From Streptomyces sp. NRRL B-1347 (lineage in GTDB: Bacteria; Actinomycetota; Actinomycetes; Streptomycetales; Streptomycetaceae), in assembly GCF_000720325.1 (NCBI RefSeq), contig NZ_JOJM01000013.1, positions 1-64,000 on the forward strand: 64,000 bases of DNA. Direction: 5' to 3'. A program made the position numbers and the translations under genes. This document shows, in pieces, positions 44,859 to 53,043 of the stretch (positions within the stretch are counted from its first letter, which is position 1; each line of letters opens with the position of its first letter). Under the pieces are notes generated by a model. It saw nothing but the letters and a program-made list of their open reading frames with translations, ran no database searches and had not been told where the DNA came from.

Positions 44859-44999
44859 AGTGCACGTACGGCGGTGGGCAGCCCGACTCGCGGTCACGCC
44901 GAAGCGTGCCGCACACGGTTGCAGGTCAGTGCCGGAGTCTCACCGGCTTTCCCCAGTCGCGTACGCATTCAGTTGTCTATGTGTGCCCTCGGCTGCACT
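44859..44999 (-). ncRNA. Cobalamin riboswitch
   Basis: Read on the - strand, the region contains the conserved core GGGGAAAGCCGGTGAGACT followed by CCGGCACTGACCTGCAACCGTG (near 44914-44955), then the B12-box-like AGTCGGGCTGCCCACCGCC. The closing P1 helix is AGTGCA (44994-44999) with TGCACT (44859-44864). This matches the cobalamin aptamer consensus. It lies about 160 bp upstream of the ECF operon start, so excess cobalamin should shut uptake off. Confidence 0.9.
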
Positions 45000-45278
45000 T
45001 TTCCTTCACAGCCGAAGCACACGCATCGTAGGCCCGCCCCCACGGGCCGCGCCAGGCCGGTGAGTTGTGACGTCGGCCACCGAATGGCCTGATCCTTACG
45101 GGCGGTGACGTTCCCTCAACGATCACTCGAACGGCCCAGGAGGAAACGATCCGCCAGGTGAGACGCACCGCGTTCCGCCGTCCGGCGCGGGGCACGGCGG
45201 CGATCCTCGGTTCCCGTCGCGCGTTTCGCGTCGTCTTCCTTCGTTTTCCCCCGGCTCTTCTGACCTAGGAGTTCTCTG

Positions 45279-45569
45279 GTGCGTATCCGTCGCAAGGTGA
45301 TCGGTGCCCTCGGTTCGGCCGCTCTCGCGCTGACCTCGTTCGGGGTGGTGACCGCCACCGCGAGCCCGGTGGCCGCCGACCCGTGCGGGTTCTTCGAGAC
45401 CAGTTCCGACGCCTACTACCGGCACTGCACGTCGGACGGCTCCCGCGTGGTGATCCAGGTCAGGGTCGCCCTGGCCCCGGACTACGAGCGGTGCGTCGCC
45501 CCCGGCAAGACCTGGCTCGGCTCCGCCGACAAGATCCAGGGCGCCCACTACGTGGGCCGTACCTGCTGA
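45279..45569 (+). CDS. Small secreted four-Cys protein (DUF6355-like)
   Basis: This 96-residue protein has an N-terminal signal peptide (KVIGALGSAALALTSFGVV, cleavage near VAADP). The mature part is about 62 residues with four cysteines (DPCGFF, RHCTSD, ERCVAPG, and a terminal Cys) that could form two disulfides. The pattern resembles DUF6355 as I remember it. The GTG start has TAGGAG 6 bp upstream. Its function is unknown. Confidence 0.72.
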   Translation: MRIRRKVIGALGSAALALTSFGVVTATASPVAADPCGFFETSSDAYYRHCTSDGSRVVIQVRVALAPDYERCVAPGKTWLGSADKIQGAHYVGRTC

Positions 45570-45579
45570 CACCGGCCAC

Positions 45580-45612
45580 GGGCGGGGCGGCTCACAGGGG
45601 GGCGCCCCGCCC
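45580..45612. terminator. Bidirectional hairpin terminator
   Basis: A 10-bp perfect stem (45580-45589 with 45603-45612) and 13-base loop lies between the convergent small secreted protein gene and the first CrcB gene. Confidence 0.7.
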
Positions 45613-45627
45613 CCGGCGCCGCGGGCG

Positions 45628-46002
45628 TCAGCCCCAGACCGCCCGCGCGAGCGCCGCGCCGGTGACCGCGGCGCCGAGACCCGCCGCCACGCTCGCCACC
45701 GCGTTGGCCGCGGCGAGGAACCGCGCGCCGGTCTCGGCCAGGCGCAGCGTCTCGTACGAGAAGGTGGAGTACGTGGTCAGGGCCCCGCACAGGCCGGTGC
45801 CGACGAGCAGTTGGACGGAGTCCGACGCGGCGCCGTAGGTGACGGCTCCGGTGAGGACGCCCAGGACCAGACAGCCGACGACGTTGACCGTGAAGGTGCC
45901 CCACGGGAAGACGGAGTCGTGGCGGGCCTGGACGGCCCGGTCCGTCAGATAGCGCAGGGGCGCGCCGACGGCGGCTCCGGTGAGCACGAGCAGCCAGTTC
46001 AC
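45628..46002 (-). CDS. crcB: Fluoride channel CrcB/FluC (subunit 1)
   Basis: This 124-residue protein has four transmembrane helices and the Fluc motifs [23 protein letters not shown] and [12 protein letters not shown]. Fluc proteins export fluoride as dual-topology dimers. Its GTG start overlaps the second crcB by 4 bp, so the pair probably forms a heterodimer. Confidence 0.93.
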   Translation of the reverse strand: MNWLLVLTGAAVGAPLRYLTDRAVQARHDSVFPWGTFTVNVVGCLVLGVLTGAVTYGAASDSVQLLVGTGLCGALTTYSTFSYETLRLAETGARFLAAANAVASVAAGLGAAVTGAALARAVWG

Positions 46003-46496
46003 CGCCGCCTCCGGGAGAGCGCGCGGCGGGTCGTCGACGCCGCCGTCCACACCGCGGCGAGGGCCGCCAGCGGGGTCAGGGCCAGACAGGCGAGCGCGGT
46101 GCGGGCGTGGCCGTCCCCGATCAGCCGCTGGATGTCGACGGCGTACGTGGAGAACGTGGTGAAGCCGCCGAGGACGCCCGTGCCGAAGAAGGGCCGCACC
46201 AGCCGGTGGGCGTGCCACGCCTCCGTGACGAGCACCATGAACACGCCGATCACCGCGCAGCCGAGCGCGTTCACCGCCAGGGTGGTCCAGGGGAAGGCGG
46301 CCGTCGCGGTGGGCCACAGCAGGGCGGCGCCGTAGCGGGCCGCGGCGCCCGCGGCGCCGCCCGCCGCCACCGCGGCGAGCACCGGGCCCTGCGCTTGAGC
46401 CGGTCCCGGGCCTCCGGCGGGCGCGGGGACGGCGATGCCCTCGATGTCCGGGTCGATGGGTTCGGGCCCGGCGGCCCGGTCGCGCGGTGCTGTCAT
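45999..46496 (-). CDS. crcB: Fluoride channel CrcB/FluC (subunit 2)
   Basis: This 165-residue member of the same family shows [29 protein letters not shown] and [12 protein letters not shown], with an extra hydrophilic N-terminal extension of about 35 residues. It lies upstream of and overlaps the other copy. Paired genes usually encode opposite-topology subunits. I see no fluoride riboswitch upstream. Confidence 0.92.
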   Translation of the reverse strand: MTAPRDRAAGPEPIDPDIEGIAVPAPAGGPGPAQAQGPVLAAVAAGGAAGAAARYGAALLWPTATAAFPWTTLAVNALGCAVIGVFMVLVTEAWHAHRLVRPFFGTGVLGGFTTFSTYAVDIQRLIGDGHARTALACLALTPLAALAAVWTAASTTRRALSRRRR

Positions 46497-46717
46497 TCGG
46501 GTGTGCGTCTCCCACTCGTGCGCCGCCCGGGAGTGTGCGGGCGCGTTTCCTCACAAGCAGGGACCGTTGGCGGCGTCGTCACCGCGGTTGGGGTACGGCG
46601 GGCCCCACCGCCGTACGGCCGTCACCCGCGTACGGGGCGGCCGCACCGCCCAGGATAGTCGGCGCCGGGCCGACCGGCCGCTCGGCGGTCCGGCGGCCGT
46701 GCGTGCGCCGGGGCGGG

Positions 46718-46981
46718 TCAGCGCCGCAGCTTGACCCGCGAGAGGGCCGCCACGCCCAGCGCGGCGAGCCCGATCTGGATGAGCCACTCCGTCCAGTCGA
46801 CGCCCTTGGTGTCGGCGACGTCCAGGCCCGCGGCGATGGCGGTGCCGACGAGGGCGGCGACGATGCCGACGACGACGGTCCACAGGATGCCGATGCGCTG
46901 CCGCCCGGGGACGACGAGCCGTCCCAGGATCCCGATGACGGCGCCGATCACGATCGCACTGATGAGCCCTGAGATCTCCAT
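46718..46981 (-). CDS. GlsB/YeaQ/YmgE-family membrane protein
   Basis: This 87-residue protein has three hydrophobic segments and the family start ISGLISAIVIGAVIGILGRLVVPGRQ. Such stress-associated proteins sit in the membrane and have no known activity. The start at 46981 follows AGCGGAG; a longer form from 47017 lacks support. Confidence 0.88.
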   Translation of the reverse strand: MEISGLISAIVIGAVIGILGRLVVPGRQRIGILWTVVVGIVAALVGTAIAAGLDVADTKGVDWTEWLIQIGLAALGVAALSRVKLRR

Positions 46982-47348
46982 AGCTCCGCTTTCCCTCGGC
47001 AGAAGTCCTTTCCGCACACCGGGTTCCCGGGAACGCTCCCGGCAGTCGTGACGGCGGGCCGCGGCGGTCGGGCGGTGCCCTGGACGTTTCCACCCCGCTT
47101 GTCAGGGCACCCGCGAGCATGCGGGTGCGGCTGTCCGCGGAGTGGGGACAGCCGCGCGGGCCGTACGGCGGACGGCCCCGTGGCGAAGGCCCGCCGGGAC
47201 CTTGGGCGCGGGCTCGTGCCCCGCGCCCAAGGCTCCTCACTCCCCGTGGCTTCCCAGCCGCGGCTGCGAGTCCCCCGGCGGCCCCTCCGGCAAACCCGGA
47301 TCCGCCGGTCACCGCCCACCGATCACCCACGGCGAAACGAGGGGCACC
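46982..47348. other. 367-bp gene-free region with three consecutive hairpins
   Basis: Between two divergent genes lie three perfect stems: 8 bp (47107-47114 with 47121-47128), 10 bp (47127-47136 with 47146-47155) and 13 bp (47200-47212 with 47220-47232). The first two share bases 47127-47128 and so compete at their junction. With no gene ending here, simple termination does not explain them. A structured 5' leader or small RNA is possible. Confidence 0.55.
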
Positions 47349-47723
47349 ATGGCCACGGTCGAAACGGCGATCCTTGTGCTCGACAGCGGCGAGCCCGAGC
47401 GACTGGCCGAGTTCTACGCCGCACTCCTGGGCGAGGAGGTGGCGTACAACCCGCAGGCCGACCGGTTCGAGACCACGGGTGCGTCCGGTGCGCGCCTGGG
47501 CTTCCGGCGCGACACGGGGTTCGCGCCGCCCAGCTGGCCGCGCCCGGACGACGCCCACCAGACGCATCTGGAACTGCTCGTCGCCGAGGGCGACATGGAC
47601 GCGGCGGAGCGCGCGGCCGTCACGGGCGGCGCCCGGCCGGTGGACACCCAGCGCAACGGCACCCGTGAGGTGCGGCTCTACTCCGACCCGGCCGGGCACA
47701 CGTTCGCGCTGCGCACCCGGTGA
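47349..47723 (+). CDS. VOC/glyoxalase-like protein
   Basis: This 124-residue protein has two beta-alpha-beta-beta-beta units typical of the vicinal oxygen chelate fold (ETAILVLDSGEPERLAEFYAALLG, then HLELLVAEGDMDAAERAAVTGG, ending LYSDPAGHTFALR). Actinobacteria have many of these, some metal-dependent and some ligand-binding. The substrate is unknown. The start is preceded by GAGGGG. Confidence 0.85.
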   Translation: MATVETAILVLDSGEPERLAEFYAALLGEEVAYNPQADRFETTGASGARLGFRRDTGFAPPSWPRPDDAHQTHLELLVAEGDMDAAERAAVTGGARPVDTQRNGTREVRLYSDPAGHTFALRTR

Positions 47724-47765
47724 CGGGTCGCGGGTACGCGGTGCGTTCCCGGGTACCCGGCGCGC

Positions 47766-48161
47766 ATGACCACACAGAGCGGACTGAACGCACTGGCCGC
47801 GCCGGGCGATGCCCCGCTCGCGGCCTCGGCATCCGCGAGCGCCTTCCTCGCCTTCGGGCTCGGGCTGCTCGTCGTCGCGGCGCTGACGTGGGCCGTCTGG
47901 CTCGGCATCCGGGTGCGCAGAAGGGAGCCGGAGCGGCCGCGCCCCGAGGAGCAGCCCCGGCTGCCGGACGACGGGCCGGTCGGCGAGGTCCGGGAGCGGC
48001 GGGAACCCGACGAGGTCCCGCGGGACGGCGGGCGGCTGACGCCCCACCAGCTCAAGGGCGGGGGCACGGTCGGCAGCAGGCCCAGTGACGACCAGGAGCC
48101 GAGGCGCTGGACGCCGGGCTCCGGCGGCGCCTTCGGCAGCGGCGGCCCGGGCACGGGGTGA
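47766..48161 (+). CDS. Single-span membrane protein, DUF6479-like
   Basis: This 131-residue protein has one transmembrane helix (FLAFGLGLLVVAALTWAVWLGI, about 27-48). A basic and acidic cytoplasmic tail follows, containing PRPEEQPRLPDDGPVGEV and PDEVPRDGGRLTPHQLKG, a pattern I recall from DUF6479. The function is unknown. No clear Shine-Dalgarno precedes the ATG. Confidence 0.75.
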   Translation: MTTQSGLNALAAPGDAPLAASASASAFLAFGLGLLVVAALTWAVWLGIRVRRREPERPRPEEQPRLPDDGPVGEVRERREPDEVPRDGGRLTPHQLKGGGTVGSRPSDDQEPRRWTPGSGGAFGSGGPGTG

Positions 48162-48211
48162 CGCCGGGCGCCCGGCTGCAACCTCCTCGCAACCTCCCGC
48201 GGTGTTGACTG

Positions 48212-48237
48212 GCCGGGCCGTGCCACCACGGCCCGGC
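48212..48237. terminator. Hairpin terminator after the DUF6479-like gene
   Basis: A perfect 11-bp stem (48212-48222 with 48227-48237) closes on a tight 4-base loop between two + strand genes, 50 bp after the first stop and 12 bp before the Shine-Dalgarno of the next. Confidence 0.65.
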
Positions 48238-48266
48238 GACCGCGACCCGGAGGAGGCCGACCGGTC

Positions 48267-48623
48267 ATGGCTGACACCCCGCGCGTGGAGCTGACGCCCG
48301 CCGCCGCAGACCTGGTGCGGCGGCTGCGGTCGGCCCACGGCCCGCTGATGTTCCATCAGTCCGGCGGCTGCTGCGACGGCAGCGCGCCCATGTGCTACCC
48401 GGAGGGGGAGTTCCGCACGGGTGACTCCGACGTGCTCCTCGCGTCGCTCGCCGTGGACGACGTGGCGGAGCCGGTACGGTTCTGGATGTCCAAGAGCCAG
48501 TACGAGGTGTGGAGTCACACCCGTCTCATCGTCGACGTCGTCCCGGGGCGCGGCAGCGGCTTCTCGCTGGAGGCCCCCGAGGGCGTCCGGTTCCTCATCC
48601 GTTCGCGGCTCGTGGGCACGTAG
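48267..48623 (+). CDS. DUF779 family protein
   Basis: This 118-residue protein has the family stretch GPLMFHQSGGCCDGSAPMCYPEGEF, with a Cys pair plus third Cys that could bind metal, then DVLLASL and the WMSKSQYEVWSHTRL core. DUF779 proteins often accompany acetaldehyde dehydrogenases; none is adjacent here. GGAGGAGG precedes the ATG. The activity is unknown. Confidence 0.88.
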   Translation: MADTPRVELTPAAADLVRRLRSAHGPLMFHQSGGCCDGSAPMCYPEGEFRTGDSDVLLASLAVDDVAEPVRFWMSKSQYEVWSHTRLIVDVVPGRGSGFSLEAPEGVRFLIRSRLVGT

Positions 48624-48705
48624 TCATCCGCTCCGTCACCGCCGTCTGGTGAACTCCCCCCACCGCTGGGACAGTTGGACGGCCCAGCCGACCCGAGGGG
48701 GATCC

Positions 48706-49965
48706 GTGACACGACGCGGGCAAGGCAGCAGACGGTTCAGAGCGGTGCGCGGCGCGCTCGCCGCGCTGACGGCCCTCGGCACCCTGGCCGGTGCCGCCCT
48801 CCTCGGGGCGGCACCGGCCAGTGGTGTTCCGGGGGCCGCGCGCGCGGTCACCGAGATCGCGCCGGGCGTGGAGTACCGGGACTACGACATCCCGACGCCG
48901 CGCGGCACCGCGCACGCGCACGTCCTTGACGTCGACCTGAGCCATCCGCGGGTGCGCGTGGGGCTGCTGTACCCGGGCGCGGTCGGCGCCCGGCAGGCCG
49001 TGTCCGCGATGGCGGACCGGGAGGGCGCCGTCGCCGGGGTCAACGGCGACTTCTTCAACATCACCGAGACCCAGCACCCCGGCGTGGAGGCGACAGGGGC
49101 GCCCGTCGGCCCCGCCATCGCCGACGGCGACCCCCTCAAGGCGGCCGTCCCGAACGGCCAGCGCTTCGGCCCGGCCCTGCCGCCCGGCACCACCACCGAG
49201 GACGTCATCGGCGTGGGCGCCGACCGCAGGGCGCGCCTGGACCGCATGACCCTCGACGGCAGCGTGCGCACCCGCGAGGCGCGCCTGCCGCTCGGCGGGC
49301 TCAACCAGTACGCGCTGCCGGTGGGGTCGGTGGGCGCGTTCACCAGCGACTGGGGCGTCACCTCGCGGGTGCGGTCGACCTGTGGCACCGACACCGACCG
49401 GGGCGCGCCGTGCAGCACGGACACCTACGAGGTGACGGTGCGGCACGGGCGCGTCACGGCCGTGGCCGACGCGCCGGGCCGGGGCGCCATCGCCCCGGGG
49501 ACGACGGTACTCGTGGGCCGGGAGGCGGGCGCGCAGCAGCTGCGCAAGCTGGCGGTCGGCGACCCGGCGCACGTCCGGCACCGGCTCGTCCCTTCGGTGT
49601 CGAGCACCCGGTACCGCTTCGTCCTCGGCGGCTATCCGCTGCTTCGCGACGGGGCGCCGCTGCCGGGCCTGGACGGCCGGACGGCCGCCGTGCGCACCGC
49701 CGCCGGGATCGACGACGGGGGCCGCCGGCTGCTCCTGCTGGCGCTCGACGGCGCCCCCGAGTACCGGGGCGGCCTGACCATCGCCGAAGTGGCCTCCTCC
49801 CTGCGGGAGTTGGGTGCCGAGGACGGCTTCAGCCTGGACGGCGGCGGTTCCAGCACGCTGGCCGCACGGGAGCCGGGCGCTCCCTCCGTGTCGGTGCGCA
49901 ACCATCCGAGCGGCGGCGCGGAGCGCCCGGTGCCCAACGGCATCGGGGTCTTCTCCCGCCCCTAG
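48706..49965 (+). CDS. Secreted phosphodiester glycosidase-like protein
   Basis: This 419-residue protein has an N-terminal signal sequence (RRFRAVRGALAALTALGTLAGAALLG) and the NAGPA/exopolysaccharide phosphodiester glycosidase fold: AGVNGDFFNI, later GYPLLRDG, AAGIDDGGRRLLLLALDG and the signature FSLDGGGSSTL. Members remove terminal GlcNAc from phosphodiester-linked sugars. It is probably exported and acts on wall or extracellular glycans. The GTG start has GAGGGGG upstream. Confidence 0.85.
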   Translation: MTRRGQGSRRFRAVRGALAALTALGTLAGAALLGAAPASGVPGAARAVTEIAPGVEYRDYDIPTPRGTAHAHVLDVDLSHPRVRVGLLYPGAVGARQAVSAMADREGAVAGVNGDFFNITETQHPGVEATGAPVGPAIADGDPLKAAVPNGQRFGPALPPGTTTEDVIGVGADRRARLDRMTLDGSVRTREARLPLGGLNQYALPVGSVGAFTSDWGVTSRVRSTCGTDTDRGAPCSTDTYEVTVRHGRVTAVADAPGRGAIAPGTTVLVGREAGAQQLRKLAVGDPAHVRHRLVPSVSSTRYRFVLGGYPLLRDGAPLPGLDGRTAAVRTAAGIDDGGRRLLLLALDGAPEYRGGLTIAEVASSLRELGAEDGFSLDGGGSSTLAAREPGAPSVSVRNHPSGGAERPVPNGIGVFSRP

Positions 49966-49998
49966 CGCCTCCCGCGCCCCCAGCCTCCATCGGCGTCC

Positions 49999-51603
49999 TC
50001 ACTCCCCCGCGTCCCGCACGGCCACCAGGCCGTTGAAGACGCCCACGTACGCGGTGCCGTCGGGTCCGAGGGTCACGGGTGCCCAGTTGTTGTCGTAGGC
50101 GACGCCGGTCCCGGCGAGCCGCTTGAAGCGGGTCTGTCCGGTGCGGAAGTCGACGGCCGTCAGGTACCAGGCGTCGATGCCCAGGCGGTTCGGTTCCTTG
50201 GTGTAGAGGTACAGCAGTCCGTTGCTGGTGGACAGCTTCGGCACGGTGGACGGGGAGCGCTCCTCGCTCCGCCACACCGTGTCGCAGCCGCTGCCGTCGG
50301 CGCGGACGTCGACGCGGGTGACGCCGCCGACGACGCTGCGGCCGAAGGTGAGCGACGTGATGTTCTCGTAGCCGTAGTTGTTCTCGACGACGAGGCTGTT
50401 GCCGTGGCTGATCAGCGAGTTGTCGGTGGTGGACGCGCCCGGCCCGAAGACCGGGACCTTGCAGACCAGGCGGCGGCTCTCGGGGACGTCGGCGCCGCGC
50501 CGGTAGACGAGGACGTTCATGCGGTCGTCGGCGTTGTCGGTGATGGCGACGTACTTCTCGCCGGTGCCGAACAGGTCGGGGGTGGTGCCGGACCCCTGGT
50601 TAACGGAGCCGGGTTTGGTGCCCGTGCCCCGGTCGTAGGTCTGCCGCCAGGTGACCTTCGGGGTGCCGTCGGCTGCGGCCTCGAAGCCGTACAGGGCGTG
50701 GTCGGAGACGATCGACACCCCGTCGTCGGCGACGGAGAACGAGTTCTGGATCTCCTCGCCGCGCAGCCTCGTGGACCGTACGTCGCCGGTCTTCGGGTCG
50801 ACGGTGCCGACGCGGCCCTGCCGGGTCACCCACCAGACGCGCCCTTCCCAGTCGGGCATCACGGAGGTGACCGGGTCGCACTCGCCGCTGGGGTAGAGGT
50901 TGGTCCAGCTCACGCAGTCGTGCGGGACGTGCGCCGTCAGGTCCCAGTCCTTGTCGACGACGAAGCGCCAGGTGCCGTCGGCGGTGCGCTCGTGCGCGAG
51001 CCGCACGACGTGCTGGCGCGAGTCGGCGAGCACGAGGCGGTCCTGGTCGTCGAGGTAGGAGTAGGCGCCGCCTGAGGTGTCCTTGAAGATCCTGGAGAAG
51101 TCGAGCCGGGTGATCGCCTCGACGGTGGAGGGGCGCTGCGGCAGCTTGTACTCGGCGAGGGTGCGCAGCGTGCGCGGGTCGAGCAGTTTGACGAGGAAGC
51201 CGGAGAAGGTGCCGCACACGGTGACGATCCGGCCGTCGCGGTCGAAGGTGACGGTGGCGCACTCGCCGCCGAGCGCGGCCATCTTCTCGCTGCTGACCTG
51301 CGGATCGCGGCCGAGCGGGCCGTTCCACGGGTACGTTCCGCTGCCGGCGGCGTCGGCGTGCATGCCGCTGCGCCCGTTCGGGGCGAGGTACGGGTGCTGG
51401 GGCGGCGGGTCCCCGGGGACGGGCCTGGCGGTGGCGGGCTCCCCCGTGTACGGGGCGACGAGCCGGTGCCCCGGCGCCTTGGGGATCTCGTCCGCGTGCG
51501 CGGCGGGCAGGGCGAGGGCCGTGGCCCCGAGGGCCAGGGCCAGGACGCGGCCCACGAGCGTACGGGGCAGGAGCGTAGGGGTCGTACGGATCAGACGACG
51601 CAT
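49999..51603 (-). CDS. Secreted beta-propeller-like hypothetical protein
   Basis: This 534-residue protein has a signal peptide (LVGRVLALALGATALALPAAHADE). The mature part has repeated beta-rich units with pairs such as VWWVTRQGRVGTVDPKTGDV and YLTAVDFRTGQTRFKRL, resembling PQQ-like or quinoprotein-type propeller blades. No catalytic residues are evident. It converges on the phosphodiester glycosidase gene. I do not recognise a named family with certainty. Confidence 0.7.
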   Translation of the reverse strand: MRRLIRTTPTLLPRTLVGRVLALALGATALALPAAHADEIPKAPGHRLVAPYTGEPATARPVPGDPPPQHPYLAPNGRSGMHADAAGSGTYPWNGPLGRDPQVSSEKMAALGGECATVTFDRDGRIVTVCGTFSGFLVKLLDPRTLRTLAEYKLPQRPSTVEAITRLDFSRIFKDTSGGAYSYLDDQDRLVLADSRQHVVRLAHERTADGTWRFVVDKDWDLTAHVPHDCVSWTNLYPSGECDPVTSVMPDWEGRVWWVTRQGRVGTVDPKTGDVRSTRLRGEEIQNSFSVADDGVSIVSDHALYGFEAAADGTPKVTWRQTYDRGTGTKPGSVNQGSGTTPDLFGTGEKYVAITDNADDRMNVLVYRRGADVPESRRLVCKVPVFGPGASTTDNSLISHGNSLVVENNYGYENITSLTFGRSVVGGVTRVDVRADGSGCDTVWRSEERSPSTVPKLSTSNGLLYLYTKEPNRLGIDAWYLTAVDFRTGQTRFKRLAGTGVAYDNNWAPVTLGPDGTAYVGVFNGLVAVRDAGE

Positions 51604-51698
51604 GCGCCGAAGCTAGGACCGGCCCCTTGAAGTGTCCATGCGTGTGCGGGAGTTGTTCACGAGGCCGAAACGATCACTCGGCCGGGGCTCCCGCGCGG

Positions 51699-51893
51699 TC
51701 ACGGCCGGATGCCGCTGACGATGTCCGCCGTGGCCGTCAGGCCGTCGTGGATGGTCGGCGCCACGCTCGTGCCCGCGAGGTAGAAGCCGAGCAGACCGCA
51801 GACCACGGCGTGCGAGACCTTCATGCCCCCACTGCGCAACAGGACCACCGCAATGATCAGGAGCAGCAGCCCCACCGAAATAGACATGGCCAT
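51699..51893 (-). CDS. Small two-span membrane protein
   Basis: This 64-residue protein has hydrophobic segments SISVGLLLLIIAVVLLR and VVCGLLGFYLAGTSV. The ATG at 51893 is 6 bp after GGAGGAGG. Small proteins like this are widespread in Streptomyces and have no assigned role. Confidence 0.65.
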   Translation of the reverse strand: MAMSISVGLLLLIIAVVLLRSGGMKVSHAVVCGLLGFYLAGTSVAPTIHDGLTATADIVSGIRP

Positions 51894-52024
51894 CACGGAC
51901 CTCCTCCGCCACGCACACACCGCGGCTTCGGCGGCAAGTGTGGCGTAGCGGAGGGTTTGTCCGGGTGCGTGGCGTGTCCGCCGGACGGGTGGTGTGCGCG
52001 GAAGGGGCGGCGGTGCGGGGGCCG

Positions 52025-52915
52025 TTACCTCCGGCGCGCGTCCAGGAACGTCTGGAGGCCCGCGAGGTCATCGGTGTTGAGGTGGTCGACCCCTGCGGCG
52101 AGGAGTTCGGTCCAGACGGCGTCGCGGGCCGGGCCCGGCAGGTCGGGCGTGGCCCAGAAGCGGACGCGCTGTCCGCGCTCGTGGGCGGCGGAGACGATGC
52201 CGCGCAGCTTGGCGCGCTCGGCGGACGGGATCGGGCCGACGCCGTTCCAGGTGAAGTTCAGGGACCAGTTGTCGCTGATGAGCGGGGCGAACGAGGCGGG
52301 CGCCGCGGTGCCGAGGTCGGCGAGGCGGCCGTCGTAGAAGGCGCGGCGCACCAGCTGTGCCTCCATCACCGGGCGGGCCGCGCGGTCGCCGGAGACCACG
52401 GCGGTGACCGCGGAGCGGCGGACCTTGCCGTGCGCGTACGTGGTGAACAGGTGCCGGTAGGGCCGCAGCTGACGGTCCAGCTCCCGGTACGTCGACGCGC
52501 CCTCGGTCTTGATGTCGATGAGGAGCTGGAACTGGCCGTGCCAGCGGCGGTACACGGAGCCGTGGTGGGCGCGGACGCGGGCCGCGAGCGGCTCCAGGTA
52601 CAGCGACTCCAGGGTGCGGCTCGGGTCGAGGTCCGCCGGGTCGTGGGCGACGAGGAGTTGGCCGCCGACGAGGAAGATGTCGGCCTCGACGCTGGTGAAG
52701 CGGTGGTCGAGGGCGTCGAGGAGAGGCCGGGCGTGCTCGTAGTCGTTGTGCGCGTGGGCCTGCGCGAGGGGGCGCGTACGGGGGTGGCGGCCGTGCGCGA
52801 GGGGGCGGGTGCCCGGGGCGGGGGCGGCCGCGTGGGCGAGTCCGGGCGCGGCGACGGTGGCCGCGACGGCCGCGCCGAGGGCGGTCAGGGCTCTGCGACG
52901 GGTGACGAGGGCCAT
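52025..52915 (-). CDS. Secreted glycerophosphodiesterase/PI-PLC-like protein
   Basis: This 296-residue protein has a Tat-type signal (TRRRALTALGAAVAATVAAPG). A TIM-barrel phosphodiesterase domain follows, with AQAHAHNDYEHARPL, SVEADIFLVGGQLLVAHDP and FWATPDL motifs, the His/Glu/Asp pattern of GDPD-like enzymes. It probably hydrolyses phosphodiesters outside the membrane. Confidence 0.82.
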   Translation of the reverse strand: MALVTRRRALTALGAAVAATVAAPGLAHAAAPAPGTRPLAHGRHPRTRPLAQAHAHNDYEHARPLLDALDHRFTSVEADIFLVGGQLLVAHDPADLDPSRTLESLYLEPLAARVRAHHGSVYRRWHGQFQLLIDIKTEGASTYRELDRQLRPYRHLFTTYAHGKVRRSAVTAVVSGDRAARPVMEAQLVRRAFYDGRLADLGTAAPASFAPLISDNWSLNFTWNGVGPIPSAERAKLRGIVSAAHERGQRVRFWATPDLPGPARDAVWTELLAAGVDHLNTDDLAGLQTFLDARRR

Positions 52916-52964
52916 GGGGTACCTCCCGAGAAGGGCGGGGTGGAGTGAAAGAGGGGACGGCGAA

Positions 52965-52998
52965 CGGCCGGAGCCTCAGTGAGTATGGCCTCCGGCCG
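52965..52998 (-). terminator. Terminator of the polyol operon
   Basis: A 9-bp stem (52965-52973 with 52990-52998) that can extend with one bulge lies 46 bp past the stop of the last polyol-operon gene. It lies upstream of the GDPD-like gene on the same strand. Confidence 0.5.
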
Positions 52999-53043
52999 CC
53001 CCGGAAAACCCTTCTGGCCTGGGAGTTGGCGTGATCGCCGCCT

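Noticed and set aside
46497..46717. Fluoride riboswitch upstream of the crcB pair
   Set aside because: I could not find the conserved fluoride aptamer core in the 220 bp upstream of the first crcB gene.
47200..47232. Ordinary terminator
   Set aside because: Both flanking genes start here rather than end, so a terminator role for a full gene is unlikely; reported instead as unexplained structure.
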